From the NCBI GenBank assembly GCA_934446095.1, contig CAKSDR010000001.1, positions 1 through 64,000 on the forward strand: a DNA stretch of 64,000 nucleotides, given 5' to 3'. Positions 25,836-35,480 of the stretch are shown here, piece after piece. The position numbers and the translations under genes are program-made. The stretch's first letter is position 1. Every line of letters begins with the position of its first letter. Under the pieces are notes generated by a model that made no database searches, had not been told where the DNA came from, and saw nothing but the letters and a program-made list of their open reading frames with translations. The stretch comes from an uncultured Eubacteriales bacterium. Lineage in GTDB: Bacteria > Bacillota > Clostridia > Oscillospirales > CAG-382.

Positions 25836-26753
25836 ATGGATGGAATTATAAATATATATAAAACCTGCGGCGTAACATCTCACAGCACTGTTTCGAGGCT
25901 TAAAAAAATTCTCGGCATTAAAAAAGCGGGGCATGCCGGAACGCTTGACCCCATGGCGACGGGAGTTCTTCCGGTACTGATCGGCAGGGCTACCTGCGCT
26001 CAGGACTATATTATGGGAAAGAGCAAATGCTACCGCGCGGGAATCCGTTTCGGTACGGAAACGGACAGCGGAGATATCACGGGAAATATTATTAAGAAGG
26101 AAGACTTTAATAAAGACAAGGAAACAGTCATTGACGCCGCAAAATCATTTTGCGGAAAAATAAAGCAGACGCCTCCCATGTACTCTGCCGTTAAAGTCGG
26201 CGGCAGAAAACTTTACGAACTTGCAAGGGAAGGGAAAACGGCAGAACGAAAAGAACGTGAAATTGAGATATACAGTATTGATTTTGAAAAAAAACTCAAT
26301 GATACCGACTACGTTTTCGTTGTAATGTGTTCTAAGGGAACATATATAAGGACGCTTGCAGAAGATATAGGAAAAAAACTCGGGACGGGAGCGTGCCTTT
26401 TCAGTCTTGAAAGAATTTCAAACGGCATGTTTACGGCCGATGACAGCATAACTCTTGACGAACTTCAGGAATATGCGGACAGGAATGAAACCGATAAAAT
26501 CAGTGAACGGATAATTTCCTGCGAGAAAATTTTCGAAAAATATCCTGCGGTCACTCTTTCGGCGTTTTATTCGAAACTTTGCAAAAACGGCTGCGAAATA
26601 TATGCGTCAAAGGCGGGAATAGATATCGGTATATTCGATTCCTGCGGATTTTGCAGACTTTATGACCAAAACAACGTGTTTTTTGCCTTGGGCAAACTTT
26701 CATTATACAATTCGGGACATGCAGTAAAGGCGGTCCTGCGCTTTGCCGACTGA
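25836..26753 (+). CDS. truB: tRNA pseudouridine-55 synthase
   Basis: Converts U55 in the T loop of tRNA to pseudouridine. The 305-residue protein has the catalytic motif GHAGTLDPMATGVLPV with Asp38, the KQTPPMYSAVKVGGRKLYE segment and SKGTYIRTLAEDIG. The C-terminal part (from about residue 225) is a short PUA-like region. In many Firmicutes truB lies next to ribF; here a DacF-like gene and ferredoxin stand between them. Confidence 0.95.
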   Translation: MDGIINIYKTCGVTSHSTVSRLKKILGIKKAGHAGTLDPMATGVLPVLIGRATCAQDYIMGKSKCYRAGIRFGTETDSGDITGNIIKKEDFNKDKETVIDAAKSFCGKIKQTPPMYSAVKVGGRKLYELAREGKTAERKEREIEIYSIDFEKKLNDTDYVFVVMCSKGTYIRTLAEDIGKKLGTGACLFSLERISNGMFTADDSITLDELQEYADRNETDKISERIISCEKIFEKYPAVTLSAFYSKLCKNGCEIYASKAGIDIGIFDSCGFCRLYDQNNVFFALGKLSLYNSGHAVKAVLRFAD

Positions 26754-26777
26754 TATTTTTTAAAGGACTTTGGTTTT

Positions 26778-27350
26778 ATGAAAAAAATAATCGCAATATC
26801 GCTTGCAGCGATTTTTGTATGCGTTGCCGCGGCGGCAGGAGTATTGGTTTTAAAAAATCGCAAAGATCGGGGCGGCGTAAAAAAAACAACATATATTTTT
26901 TACGAATACGACGGAATTTCATGCGCCGACGATGACCCCGATTATCTTTTGTGCAACAGGTTTATGCAATACGAAAACGACGGTGTGTCAGTGCTTATTA
27001 CCGATGATAACTATGAAGAATACGGCGACGGAGCAGTGTTTTTTTCGAAGTATTTCGATATTTTGCGCAGAGGCGATAATGAAGAATACAAAAACTGTTT
27101 TGCGGACGGCGTTTACAATAACGCAGATGAAATCCGGGAGTTTACGCCGCAGAGAATTTATGATATTATTATAGAAGATGTATCTGATGAAGAAAAATTA
27201 AGATATGTTGTGAGATATAAGATATTGAAAAACGACGGCTCTTTCAGGACCGATATAATTGACGATATATATCATCCGCTTGTGTTTGAACTGAGTCCCG
27301 GCAGCGATGGCAGTTTGAAAATATCGGATATATATGAATATTATAAATAG
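26778..27350 (+). CDS. Uncharacterised secreted or membrane-anchored protein
   Basis: A 190-residue protein with an N-terminal hydrophobic segment (about 5-25, no lipobox) and an acidic Tyr/Asp-rich exported domain. The C-terminal half (YKNCFADGVYNN... to KISDIYEYYK) has the look of an NTF2/DUF4829-like alpha-beta fold, but I cannot assign it. It is 24 bases after truB and likely in the same transcript. Confidence 0.7.
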   Translation: MKKIIAISLAAIFVCVAAAAGVLVLKNRKDRGGVKKTTYIFYEYDGISCADDDPDYLLCNRFMQYENDGVSVLITDDNYEEYGDGAVFFSKYFDILRRGDNEEYKNCFADGVYNNADEIREFTPQRIYDIIIEDVSDEEKLRYVVRYKILKNDGSFRTDIIDDIYHPLVFELSPGSDGSLKISDIYEYYK

Positions 27351-27375
27351 TATTTTTAAAACGGAGGTATTTTAT

Positions 27376-27741
27376 ATGAGTTTCTTTGATGATTTTTCAA
27401 AAAATGTAAGCTATTCCGCAGGGAAAGTATGCGAGAAGGCTGAAAAACTTGCCAAGGTTTCGGCTGTGACGATAGAAATTGCTTCCCAGAAGGATAAACT
27501 TTCGAAAATTTATGCTAAAATCGGAGAAAGAGTAGTCGAAAACGCTCTTGAATCCTGCGAGCATGAAAACGACGTATTTTATAAACTTATCGACGAGGCA
27601 AAGTGCGAGAGGGGAAAACTTCTTGACCTTATCAAAAAGAAGGAAGAAATACAAAAAATAAAAAAATGCCGCAACTGCGGAGAAAAACTCTGCGGCGATG
27701 TTTTGTACTGCCCGTCATGCGGTGCTAAAGTTTCCGAGTAA
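27376..27741 (+). CDS. Small zinc-ribbon protein with helical N terminus
   Basis: A 121-residue cytosolic protein. Residues 1-90 are helical and rich in Lys/Glu (possible coiled coil), and the C terminus is a zinc ribbon with CRNCGEKLCGD...CPSCG. Such proteins occur widely in Clostridia without known function. The ATG at 27376 is preceded by GGAGG. A strong terminator follows. Confidence 0.8.
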   Translation: MSFFDDFSKNVSYSAGKVCEKAEKLAKVSAVTIEIASQKDKLSKIYAKIGERVVENALESCEHENDVFYKLIDEAKCERGKLLDLIKKKEEIQKIKKCRNCGEKLCGDVLYCPSCGAKVSE

Positions 27742-27760
27742 ACCGGGAAAACGCAGTTTT

Positions 27761-27790
27761 GCAGGACGCCTTCGGCGTCCTGCGTTTTAT
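27761..27790 (+). terminator. Terminator after the zinc-ribbon gene
   Basis: Perfect 10-base stem GCAGGACGCC (27761-27770) with 27774-27783, loop TTC, followed by GTTTTATTC. Confidence 0.88.
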
Positions 27791-27818
27791 TCTTAAGCAT
27801 CTACAGGGAGAGTTTTGT

Positions 27819-29741
27819 GTGATAATACTGAGTCTTGATAATATAAATATTTCTTTCGGAGAAAAAAATATTCTTCGGAACATATCTTTTGGGCTTAATG
27901 AAGGGGATAAACTCGGGATTGTGGGTGTAAACGGCGCCGGAAAAAGCCTGCTTCTGAAAACCATTACGGGAAAAATTTCTCCCGAGTCCGGCGGAGTTTA
28001 TATATCCCGCGACAAAAAGATTTCATATCTCGAGCAAAACGATTATTTTGATCCCGAAAAAACAATTTTTGATGAAATGCTTCCGGCCTTTTCAGAACTT
28101 TGCGCGCTTGAAGAAAAACTTGCGCAGCTTTATGAAAAAATGAATGATAAAAATGATTCAAACAATCATATGGCCCTTGCAAAAGAATATACTTTAAGTG
28201 AGGAAAAATTCCGAACATGCGGAGGATATGAATATAAAAACCGCATAAAAAGCATGCTGTGCTCGCTCGGGTTTGACGAGGAAAGGCAAAAATCTAAAAC
28301 AAGCACGCTTTCGGGCGGGCAGAAAACAAGGCTCTGCCTTGCAAGAACGCTGCTTTGCGAAAGCGATATTCTGATTCTCGACGAGCCGACAAACCATCTT
28401 GATATAAAAACGGTAGTGTGGCTTGAGGAGTTCTTGTCTTCATACAAAAAGACGCTGCTTGTTGTTTCGCATGACAGATACTTTCTTGACAAAGTGACAA
28501 ATAAAACTTTTGAAATTGAAAACGGCGAGGGTAAAATGTATAATGTCCCTTATACAAAATTCGTCGAACAAAAGCAAAAGAATCTTGAAACCGATATTAA
28601 GCATTATGAAATGCAGAAACGCGAAATTGAAAGAATGGAAGCGTTTATAGAAAACCAGAGAAGGTGGAACAGGCAAAGAAATATAATTGCTGCCGAAAGC
28701 CGCATGAAAGCCATTGAAAGAATGGACAAACTTGAAAGGCCAAAGAATGCTCCTGGCAAAATTTCGATGAAATTTTCATCCGGAGAACATAAACTTTTGT
28801 CTGATAATATTCTTGAGGCGAGAGAACTTACAAAGGGATTTTCCGGGAAAACTCTTTTTTCGGGAGTGTCATTCGTGCTTCACAGCAGAGAAAGAATGTT
28901 TATATTCGGTCAGAACGGAGTCGGAAAATCAACGCTGTTAAAAATTCTCAGCGGGAAAATCACAGAATACGGCGGCAGTTTTGAATATATAAACAAGATA
29001 AAAATAGGTTATTACGACCAGGAACACCAAGGACTTAATCCCGGCAACACAGTACTTGAAGAGTTGTGGGACGATTTTCCGGATAAAAATCAGAACGAAA
29101 TAAGAAGCATTCTTGCAAGATTTCTGTTTACGGCGGATGATGTTGAGAAAAAAGTTTCGAGCCTGTCGGGAGGCGAAAAAGCAAGGCTTACATTCGCAAA
29201 AATGATGCTTGAAAAACTCAACCTTCTGATACTTGACGAGCCCACAAATCACCTTGACGCGCAAAGCAGAGAGGTGCTGGAAGACGCGCTTTCGGAATAT
29301 GACGGAACTATACTTGCAGTGTCGCACGACAGATATTTTATAAAAAAACTTGCGACAAGAATTATGGAACTGTATCCCGGAGGTTATTTCGACTACACGG
29401 GAGGATATGAGGATTTTTGCGAATATGTTAAAAATCATCCTCGTGACGCGAAAACCGGAGAGCGCGGAGAAGACAGCAAAAAGGATAATAAAAGTGAGTA
29501 TATTAAGGGCAAAGAGGAAAAAAGCATAAAAAGAAAGAATCAAAAACAACTTTCCGATACTGAAAATGAAATTCTGAAAATTGAAGAAAGACTTTCTGAA
29601 ATAGAGAAACTTATGCAGGAAAACGCATCTGATTATATTGCCGCGGCAAAATTTTATGAGGAAACCGAAAAGTTAAACTTAAAACTCGAGGAACTTTACG
29701 AAAAACTGGAAAAACTCACGGAAGCCTGCGGACTTTCCTGA
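27819..29741 (+). CDS. ABC-F family ATPase
   Basis: A 640-residue soluble protein with two ABC domains and no membrane part, of the family that acts on the ribosomal E site. Domain 1 has GVNGAGKSLLLK, LSGGQKTRL and DEPTNHLD; domain 2 has GQNGVGKSTLLK, LSGGEKARL and DEPTNHLD. The linker (about 240-310) is basic, and the C terminus carries a charged coiled coil, as in YdiF/Uup. GTG at 27819 was chosen for AGGGAG eight bases upstream; longer readings run into the terminator. Most likely a translation factor; an antibiotic-resistance role cannot be excluded. Confidence 0.93.
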   Translation: MIILSLDNINISFGEKNILRNISFGLNEGDKLGIVGVNGAGKSLLLKTITGKISPESGGVYISRDKKISYLEQNDYFDPEKTIFDEMLPAFSELCALEEKLAQLYEKMNDKNDSNNHMALAKEYTLSEEKFRTCGGYEYKNRIKSMLCSLGFDEERQKSKTSTLSGGQKTRLCLARTLLCESDILILDEPTNHLDIKTVVWLEEFLSSYKKTLLVVSHDRYFLDKVTNKTFEIENGEGKMYNVPYTKFVEQKQKNLETDIKHYEMQKREIERMEAFIENQRRWNRQRNIIAAESRMKAIERMDKLERPKNAPGKISMKFSSGEHKLLSDNILEARELTKGFSGKTLFSGVSFVLHSRERMFIFGQNGVGKSTLLKILSGKITEYGGSFEYINKIKIGYYDQEHQGLNPGNTVLEELWDDFPDKNQNEIRSILARFLFTADDVEKKVSSLSGGEKARLTFAKMMLEKLNLLILDEPTNHLDAQSREVLEDALSEYDGTILAVSHDRYFIKKLATRIMELYPGGYFDYTGGYEDFCEYVKNHPRDAKTGERGEDSKKDNKSEYIKGKEEKSIKRKNQKQLSDTENEILKIEERLSEIEKLMQENASDYIAAAKFYEETEKLNLKLEELYEKLEKLTEACGLS

Positions 29742-29778
29742 AATTTCGTCCGAAAATGGAAATTTTAGGCGTAAAAAT

Positions 29779-29816
29779 ATGACGAACAGTGGAATTTTCG
29801 GTTCGTCATTTTTTAT
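29779..29816 (+). terminator. Terminator of the ABC-F gene
   Basis: ATGACGAAC (29779-29787) pairs with GTTCGTCAT (29801-29809), followed by a run of T. Confidence 0.85.
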
Positions 29817-30163
29817 ACAGTGTAGAAAATAACGGCATATTTTTGTAAATTTTCAACAAAACATTTGTTGCGATTTTTAAGTTAAAATATGAATATGAGT
29901 TCAAAAAGTAAATTTAACGGCAATTATTTATTTAAAAAACTTATATGATAAAATTATATATAACAAAAATAAAAACGCGAAAACCCTATAATTATAATGC
30001 ACAAAATATTTAATAAAATTAATTATATATAACTATAATTATTAAATTTGTGAATTTTTTAATTTAATATAAATTTTTTATACAAACTTTTCCACATTTT
30101 TTGCAAGCGTTTTTGTGCCATTTTATAAAGTTGACTAAATAAAGGACCCGGTAATTGTCATAC
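29817..30163. other. Very AT-rich, gene-free upstream region
   Basis: About 345 bases, almost all A/T, with many short TA-rich repeats (e.g. AATTATATATAAC). No credible gene or RNA. It precedes the promoter of the seven-gene import locus and may act as an UP element or a site for a nucleoid protein. Only one DnaA-box-like sequence is present, so an origin is unlikely. Confidence 0.6.
30101..30116 (+). promoter_or_regulatory. Cre-like site upstream of the solute-binding protein promoter
   Basis: TTGCAAGCGTTTTTGT fits the CcpA consensus at the left half and core but not at the final CA. It lies about 50 bases upstream of the -35 box. A role in carbon catabolite control would suit a sugar importer, but the match is partial. 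Confidence 0.3.
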
Positions 30164-30192
30164 TTGACAAAAAAGGCATATTATGCTATTCT
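30164..30192 (+). promoter_or_regulatory. Promoter of the import locus
   Basis: TTGACA (30164-30169), 17-base spacer and TATTCT (30187-30192). The predicted start is near 30199, leaving about 270 bases of leader before the first gene. Confidence 0.75.
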
Positions 30193-30198
30193 TTTTAT

Positions 30199-30467
30199 AA
30201 GAATAAATAGGTATATTTATGTCATTTTTTGTCGGTCTTTTTTGCATTTTGAAACATGCTCGCATGTTTTGCCGCACGGGCTTTTGCACAAGAAAAAATA
30301 TATTTTTCGGCGCAGAAGATTCCGAACGACGCATGCCTGTAAAAATTACCGCGGAAAACAGATATAAAAATTCCGCGCCGGCCGGGTCAGAAGCATGGAT
30401 TCGGCACATATTTTGCGGCGCGGATTTATGTTTCGGCTTTGCAAATATTTTAGGAGGAAATAAACGA
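30199..30467 (+). other. Long structured leader of the import locus
   Basis: The leader contains several hairpins: AACATGC-TC-GCATGTT (about 30253-30268), CGCGGAA/TTCCGCG (about 30350-30378) and a long-range GCGCCG/CGGCGC pairing. Its composition is much less AT-rich than the region before it. The frame of the first gene happens to be open through most of it, but the encoded extension has no signal peptide and no start with a ribosome binding site. It could be an RNA regulator of unknown class. Confidence 0.4.
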
Positions 30468-33400
30468 ATGAACAAAAATGTAAAATTTTTCGGCAAGTTT
30501 ATATGCGCAACTCTCGCTGCATCAACGATCTTTTCTTCCGCAGCGTTTGTATCTGCGGCAAAAGGTTCGTCCGAGCCTACATATAATTCGCTTGCGCAGA
30601 CTGCCGAACTGCTTACATCCACAACATATGACGAATATCTTATAAGATACTCCAAGACCGATATGGCAAACGAAACCGTAGTTGTTGACGCTGTGGATTT
30701 CGACCGCAAAAGCACGACTTCCGACGTTCTTGTGCTTGATGATAAAGATGGCATCTTGGGCGGGAATTTTGAGAAAGTGTTGTACACTCCCGATACCGGT
30801 AAGACAGGGTTTAAGGTAAATATTCCCAAGACCGGACTTTACAATATCGAAATTTCATATTTCCCGTTTTCAAAAGTATATTACGACGACGAGAACAAAA
30901 TAGTTGCGACCGAGCAGTCAAATCCTAAAAATCTGAATACCGGCGATTACAACTGCCTTTCCGGAAACACTTCTGCTATCGAACGCGTTTTTGCGATAGA
31001 TTCCGAAGTTCCCTTCTCCGAGGCGAGAAACATTTCTTTCCCGAGAATATGGAAGAACAACTATATAAATCCCGGACACAGGGAATTCAAACTTGACATA
31101 AACGGCAATGAGATCCGTCCTAAAATGTATGAGGCGCCGGAATGGAGAAGCGTTACACTGAAAGACTCCAACGCCTTTTACGACGATTCGTTTGTTTTCT
31201 ATTTTGAACAGGGCGAGCATACGATACAGTTTGATTCTTCGCGTGAACCTGTTATTTTGGGAGAAATAAAGTTATATACCGAAGAAAAATTAAAGACATA
31301 TGAAGAAGTGAAAAGCGAATACGAAAAGAACGGATATAAATCCGCATCTTCCGACGCTTCGATAAAACTTCAGGCCGAAACGCCGAAATACACTTCCGAG
31401 CAGGTTATCTATCCCGTAAACGACAGAACATCCGCTGTTACCGAACCCCAGGAGGGCGCAGTTTCGCTTCTCAATACGATAGGCGGAGAAAAGTGGGAAA
31501 TTGCGGGTCAGCAGGTAGCGTATGAATTTACCTGTAAGGAATCGGGACTGTATTATATAATTCCGCGTTCAAAGCAGTCGGTATACTCCGGCATATTTTC
31601 ATCAAGATCGCTGAAAATTAACGGGGAATATCCGTTCAGCGACGCAAAACACCTTCAGTTCAACTATTCCGACAACTGGAAAACAGATCCGTTAAATGAC
31701 GGAAAGACAGAATTTGTATTCTATTTTGAAGAAGGAAAAACATACGAGATTTGTTTTGAAGTAGTTCTCGGAAATCTTACCGAGGATTTAAGAAAAGTTA
31801 ACCAGAGTCTTGAAAAAATGAATGAGTATTACAGAAAAATACTTATGATAACAGGACCCAATCCGGATAAATATACTGATTACGACTTTGCAAAACTTAT
31901 TCCCGAAGTTTTGAAAGGAATGAGAACAGAAGCCGAAAATCTCTATAGCATATCTGCGGAACTTGAGCAGATTATGGGACAGAAGGGCGAACACTCTGTT
32001 CTTCTTGATAAAATAGCATATATTCTTGATCTTATGGGAAATAACCAGACGAAAATACCCGATAACTTATCTGTACTCAAGACATATATTGGTTCTCTCG
32101 GTACATGGCTTCTTCAGTCTAAAAACCAGCCTTTGCAGGTTGACTATATTCTTATACAGGGTATAGATGAGGAACTTCCCAAACCCGAGGCAAGTTTTTG
32201 GCAGTCATTGAAATTTGAGGTAAGTTCGTTTATAAAATCGTTCTTTACTGATTATAACTCGCTCGGCTCGACTGCCGAATCCAAAGGCAGCGATCAGTCG
32301 ATTGAAGTATGGGTAACGACAGGACGCGACCAGGCTCAGATTTTGCGCGAAATGGTAGATGATTTTACTCAGAGTTCAGGAATTTCGGTAAATATTAAAC
32401 TTGTTGCGACAGGAACTCTTCTGCCCGCAACGCTTGCCGGCGTGGGGCCGGACGTTGCGGACGATGCGGATCCTACGAGTTACGGCGTAAGAACTGCGGT
32501 TAAAAACCTTAACGAGAAAGATCCCGAAACAGGGGAATATGTGTTCTCCGGCATGGATGAAGTGAAGACGTGGTTCAGCGATGCCGCATGGAGAGCCGTT
32601 ACGGTATATAATCCCGACGCTACCGACGCAATTAACGAAGAGGCGATTTACGGTGTTCCCGTAACGCAGTCATTCCCGATACTTTTCTACCGCAAGGATA
32701 TTTTCACGGATCTCGGACTTCAGGTTCCGGAAACGTGGGATGATGTATACGGAATTATAAGAACATTGTCCGACAACAATATGTCAATGGGTCTTTTGAG
32801 CGATTCGAACATGCTTCTTACATTCATGTATCAGAAAAACGAACCGCTGTATGCGGGTGATACGCCAGAAACTCTCGGTATGAGAACAAACCTTGATTCA
32901 AATATTGCACTTGACGCATTCCAGACGATGTGCGAGTTCTTCACAATGTACAGCCAGCCCGTAAAATTTGACTTCCCGAACCGTTTCAGGACAGGAGAAA
33001 TGCCGATAGGCATTGCCGATTACAGCACTATTTATAATCAGCTTGAGTGCTTTGCCCCTGAAATCAAAGGTCTTTGGGAATTTGTAAGAATTCCCGGCAC
33101 GCTTCAGGAAGACGGAACTGTAAATCATGCAATTCCCACTACCATCACAGCTTCAATGATTATGCATAATTCCAAAAATCCTCAGGCTGCATGGGAGTAC
33201 ATAAAATGGTGGACGAGTGTTTCCGCACAGGAAAGATTCGGAAAAGAACAGGTTGCCGTTATGGGATCTGCCGCAAAATATAATACGGCGAATATTGAGG
33301 CGCTTAAGGCTCAGCCGTGGTCATCTCAGGAAGTTAAAAATCTTTCCCAGCAATTCGAGTCCCTCGAGGGAACGCCTATGACGCCGGGTAACTATATAAT

Positions 33401-33578
33401 TGCAAGATATGAAAACTTCGCTTTCCTTGACGCATACGATAACGGAAAGTCTCCTTCCGATGCTCTGCTTTATTATATAGACGAAATAAACAGTGAGATA
33501 ACAAGAAAACGTGACGAATATGATTTTCTTACCTATGAGAAATATCTTGAAAGAAAAGATAGTTCCGGGTCTAACTAA
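30468..33578 (+). CDS. Giant secreted solute-binding protein with duplicated N-terminal modules
   Basis: A 1036-residue protein, more than twice the usual length for this family. It has a signal peptide (1-31) with AAFVSAA-type cleavage and no lipobox cysteine, so it is not a lipoprotein. Two beta-rich, carbohydrate-binding-like modules follow (about 60-270 and 290-430); both share a [VY]PFS[ED]A segment and FVFYFE[QE]G, indicating duplication. A helical segment spans about 432-600, and the C-terminal 430 residues are a family 1 extracellular solute-binding domain (IEVWVTTGRDQAQILREMV start, YGVPVTQSFPILFYRK). AGGAGG precedes the ATG. First gene of a locus with two permease pairs; the ligand is probably an oligosaccharide, by family inference. 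Confidence 0.88.
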   Translation: MNKNVKFFGKFICATLAASTIFSSAAFVSAAKGSSEPTYNSLAQTAELLTSTTYDEYLIRYSKTDMANETVVVDAVDFDRKSTTSDVLVLDDKDGILGGNFEKVLYTPDTGKTGFKVNIPKTGLYNIEISYFPFSKVYYDDENKIVATEQSNPKNLNTGDYNCLSGNTSAIERVFAIDSEVPFSEARNISFPRIWKNNYINPGHREFKLDINGNEIRPKMYEAPEWRSVTLKDSNAFYDDSFVFYFEQGEHTIQFDSSREPVILGEIKLYTEEKLKTYEEVKSEYEKNGYKSASSDASIKLQAETPKYTSEQVIYPVNDRTSAVTEPQEGAVSLLNTIGGEKWEIAGQQVAYEFTCKESGLYYIIPRSKQSVYSGIFSSRSLKINGEYPFSDAKHLQFNYSDNWKTDPLNDGKTEFVFYFEEGKTYEICFEVVLGNLTEDLRKVNQSLEKMNEYYRKILMITGPNPDKYTDYDFAKLIPEVLKGMRTEAENLYSISAELEQIMGQKGEHSVLLDKIAYILDLMGNNQTKIPDNLSVLKTYIGSLGTWLLQSKNQPLQVDYILIQGIDEELPKPEASFWQSLKFEVSSFIKSFFTDYNSLGSTAESKGSDQSIEVWVTTGRDQAQILREMVDDFTQSSGISVNIKLVATGTLLPATLAGVGPDVADDADPTSYGVRTAVKNLNEKDPETGEYVFSGMDEVKTWFSDAAWRAVTVYNPDATDAINEEAIYGVPVTQSFPILFYRKDIFTDLGLQVPETWDDVYGIIRTLSDNNMSMGLLSDSNMLLTFMYQKNEPLYAGDTPETLGMRTNLDSNIALDAFQTMCEFFTMYSQPVKFDFPNRFRTGEMPIGIADYSTIYNQLECFAPEIKGLWEFVRIPGTLQEDGTVNHAIPTTITASMIMHNSKNPQAAWEYIKWWTSVSAQERFGKEQVAVMGSAAKYNTANIEALKAQPWSSQEVKNLSQQFESLEGTPMTPGNYIIARYENFAFLDAYDNGKSPSDALLYYIDEINSEITRKRDEYDFLTYEKYLERKDSSGSN

Positions 33579-33620
33579 ATCTTCGTTTACAACAGAAATT
33601 CACATTAAGGAGTGAAACAA

Positions 33621-34586
33621 ATGTCTGAAAAGACAATAGAGCAGAACAATCCTGCGGCAAAAAGACCTACTCTGCGTAAAGATATGACAAAGTGGGAATG
33701 GACAAAAAAAGAAATGAAAGTAAACCGTGTGGGTTATTATATGGTTGCTCCGTTCTTTCTTATATTCCTTACATTTACGATAGCGCCGGTTGTTTTATCG
33801 CTTATACTGAGTTTTACGTCGTTCAACATGCTTGAATGGCCTAAATTCCTATTTCTTGATAATTACATAAGATTATTTCTTGAGGACGATATATTTCTCC
33901 TTGCTGTAAAAAATACTCTTATTTTTGCAATAATGACAGGTCCTGCATCATATTTCTTATGTCTTATATTTGCGTGGTTTATAAATGAACTTACCCCTAA
34001 AATCAGGGCTATAGTAACACTTATATTCTATGCGCCGAGTATTTCCGGACAGATATATATAGTTTGGACGGTTATGTTTTCTTCGGACCAGTACGGTTAC
34101 GCAAACGGTATTCTTATGAAACTCGGAATTATAAATTCACCGATACTTTGGTTCCAGGACACAAATTACATAATGCCTCTTGTTATACTCGTAGCATTAT
34201 GGACATCTCTCGGAACATCTTTCCTTTCGTTTATAGCCGGATTTCAGGTTGTTGACAAAAGTCTTTACGAGGCTGCGGCTGTTGACGGCATAAAGAACAG
34301 ATGGCAGGAGCTGTGGTTTGTAACATTGCCCGCAATGAAGAACCAGATGGTTTTCGCGGCAATTATGTCTATAACACAATCATTCGGTTTCGGCGGAGTT
34401 GTAACTACGCTTTGCGGATTCCCGTCTCCGAATTACTGCGCATGGACAATCATGCATCACCTTGAAGATTACGGCGGACAGCGCTGGGAAGTCGGATACG
34501 CGTCGGCTATTGCAACGGTACTGTTTGCGATCATGATAGGTTCGAACTTGTTGGTTAACAGAATGCTGTCGAAAGTAGGTAAGTAA
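33621..34586 (+). CDS. Sugar ABC transporter permease, MalF type (first pair)
   Basis: A 321-residue inner membrane permease with six predicted helices and a long cytosolic N terminus. The EAA loop that docks the ATPase is intact (YEAAAVDGIKNRWQELWF...LP). It is the usual partner of the MalG-type permease that starts two bases after it. The ATG at 33621 has AAGGAG eight bases upstream. It probably forms a channel with the next gene product for the solute delivered by the giant binding protein. Confidence 0.92.
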   Translation: MSEKTIEQNNPAAKRPTLRKDMTKWEWTKKEMKVNRVGYYMVAPFFLIFLTFTIAPVVLSLILSFTSFNMLEWPKFLFLDNYIRLFLEDDIFLLAVKNTLIFAIMTGPASYFLCLIFAWFINELTPKIRAIVTLIFYAPSISGQIYIVWTVMFSSDQYGYANGILMKLGIINSPILWFQDTNYIMPLVILVALWTSLGTSFLSFIAGFQVVDKSLYEAAAVDGIKNRWQELWFVTLPAMKNQMVFAAIMSITQSFGFGGVVTTLCGFPSPNYCAWTIMHHLEDYGGQRWEVGYASAIATVLFAIMIGSNLLVNRMLSKVGK

Positions 34587-34587
34587 G

Positions 34588-35469
34588 ATGGATAAAAAGA
34601 AAAAATTTAAGATTCAGATAAAGTCCCATCGTCTTAACCGTTCCGTCGGCGGCGATATCGGAATAGATATAATGCTGATAATTTTCGGCGCATTTATGTT
34701 TCTGCCTATGCTTTATGCAATCTGTCAGGCACTGAAACCTCTTGATGAATTGTGGATGTTCCCTCCGAGATTTTTTGTTCAGAACCCGACGTTTAAAAAC
34801 TTTTCAGACCTGTTCAAACTTATGAGCAGTTCGTGGGTTCCGTTTTCAAGATATATTTTCAATACCGCGTTTGTTTCATTTGCAGGCACTTTCGGGCATT
34901 TGTTTATCGCGTCGATGGCAGCATATGCCCTTACGAAAATAAAATTTCCGGGAAGAAATTTTATTTTCCAATTGATATATCTTTCCCTTATGTTTAACTC
35001 GACTGTAACAAGTATAACAAACTATATTACAATGTCGGCTCTCGGCTGGATAGATACATACTGGGCACTTATAGTTCCGGCTTTCGGTTCGACGCTCGGA
35101 CTTTACCTTATGCGTCAGTTTATGGATTCTTCGGTGCCTGATCAGGTAATAGAATCCGCAAGACTTGACGGAGCAAGCGAACTTAATATTTACTGGAATA
35201 TTGTAATGCCTATGGTAAAACCCGCGTGGCTTACACTTATAGTATATTGTTTCCAGGGACTTTGGAACAGCGGCTCTTCAATATTTATATACAGTGAGCA
35301 GCTTAAAACATTTAACTACGCGATAACGCAGATATTGTCCGGCGGTATCGTAAGAAGCGGCGCCGCATCAGCTTCGGCTGTTGTAATGATGATTGTGCCG
35401 ATCGCGGTATTCGTTGTAACACAGAGTAATATTATAGAAACAATGGCAAGTTCCGGAATGAAGGATTAA
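34588..35469 (+). CDS. Sugar ABC transporter permease, MalG type (first pair)
   Basis: A 293-residue permease with six helices and an intact EAA loop (IESARLDGASELNIYWNIVMP). It begins one base after the stop of the MalF-type gene, so the two are coupled. The N terminus is unusually basic (KKKKFKIQIKSHRLNR). No ATPase gene follows; in Firmicutes such importers commonly share an MsmX-type ATPase encoded elsewhere. Confidence 0.92.
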   Translation: MDKKKKFKIQIKSHRLNRSVGGDIGIDIMLIIFGAFMFLPMLYAICQALKPLDELWMFPPRFFVQNPTFKNFSDLFKLMSSSWVPFSRYIFNTAFVSFAGTFGHLFIASMAAYALTKIKFPGRNFIFQLIYLSLMFNSTVTSITNYITMSALGWIDTYWALIVPAFGSTLGLYLMRQFMDSSVPDQVIESARLDGASELNIYWNIVMPMVKPAWLTLIVYCFQGLWNSGSSIFIYSEQLKTFNYAITQILSGGIVRSGAASASAVVMMIVPIAVFVVTQSNIIETMASSGMKD

Positions 35470-35480
35470 GGAGGATAAAA

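Noticed and set aside
27819..29741. ABC-F protein as part of the sugar importer
   Set aside because: It has two fused ABC domains with an ABC-F linker, its own terminator and a 727-base gap before the locus.
29817..30163. AT-rich stretch as a replication origin
   Set aside because: Only one DnaA-box-like sequence and no dnaA, dnaN or parAB nearby.
30219..30467. In-frame N-terminal extension of the giant binding protein
   Set aside because: It would place the clear signal peptide 83 residues inside the protein, and the ATG at 30219 has no ribosome binding site, whereas AGGAGG precedes the ATG at 30468.
30158..30829. A 223-codon frame on the minus strand across the leader and start of the binding protein gene
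   Set aside because: No recognisable domain, low-complexity Ser/Val composition and full overlap with a well-supported gene; it is a mirror of the plus-strand codons.
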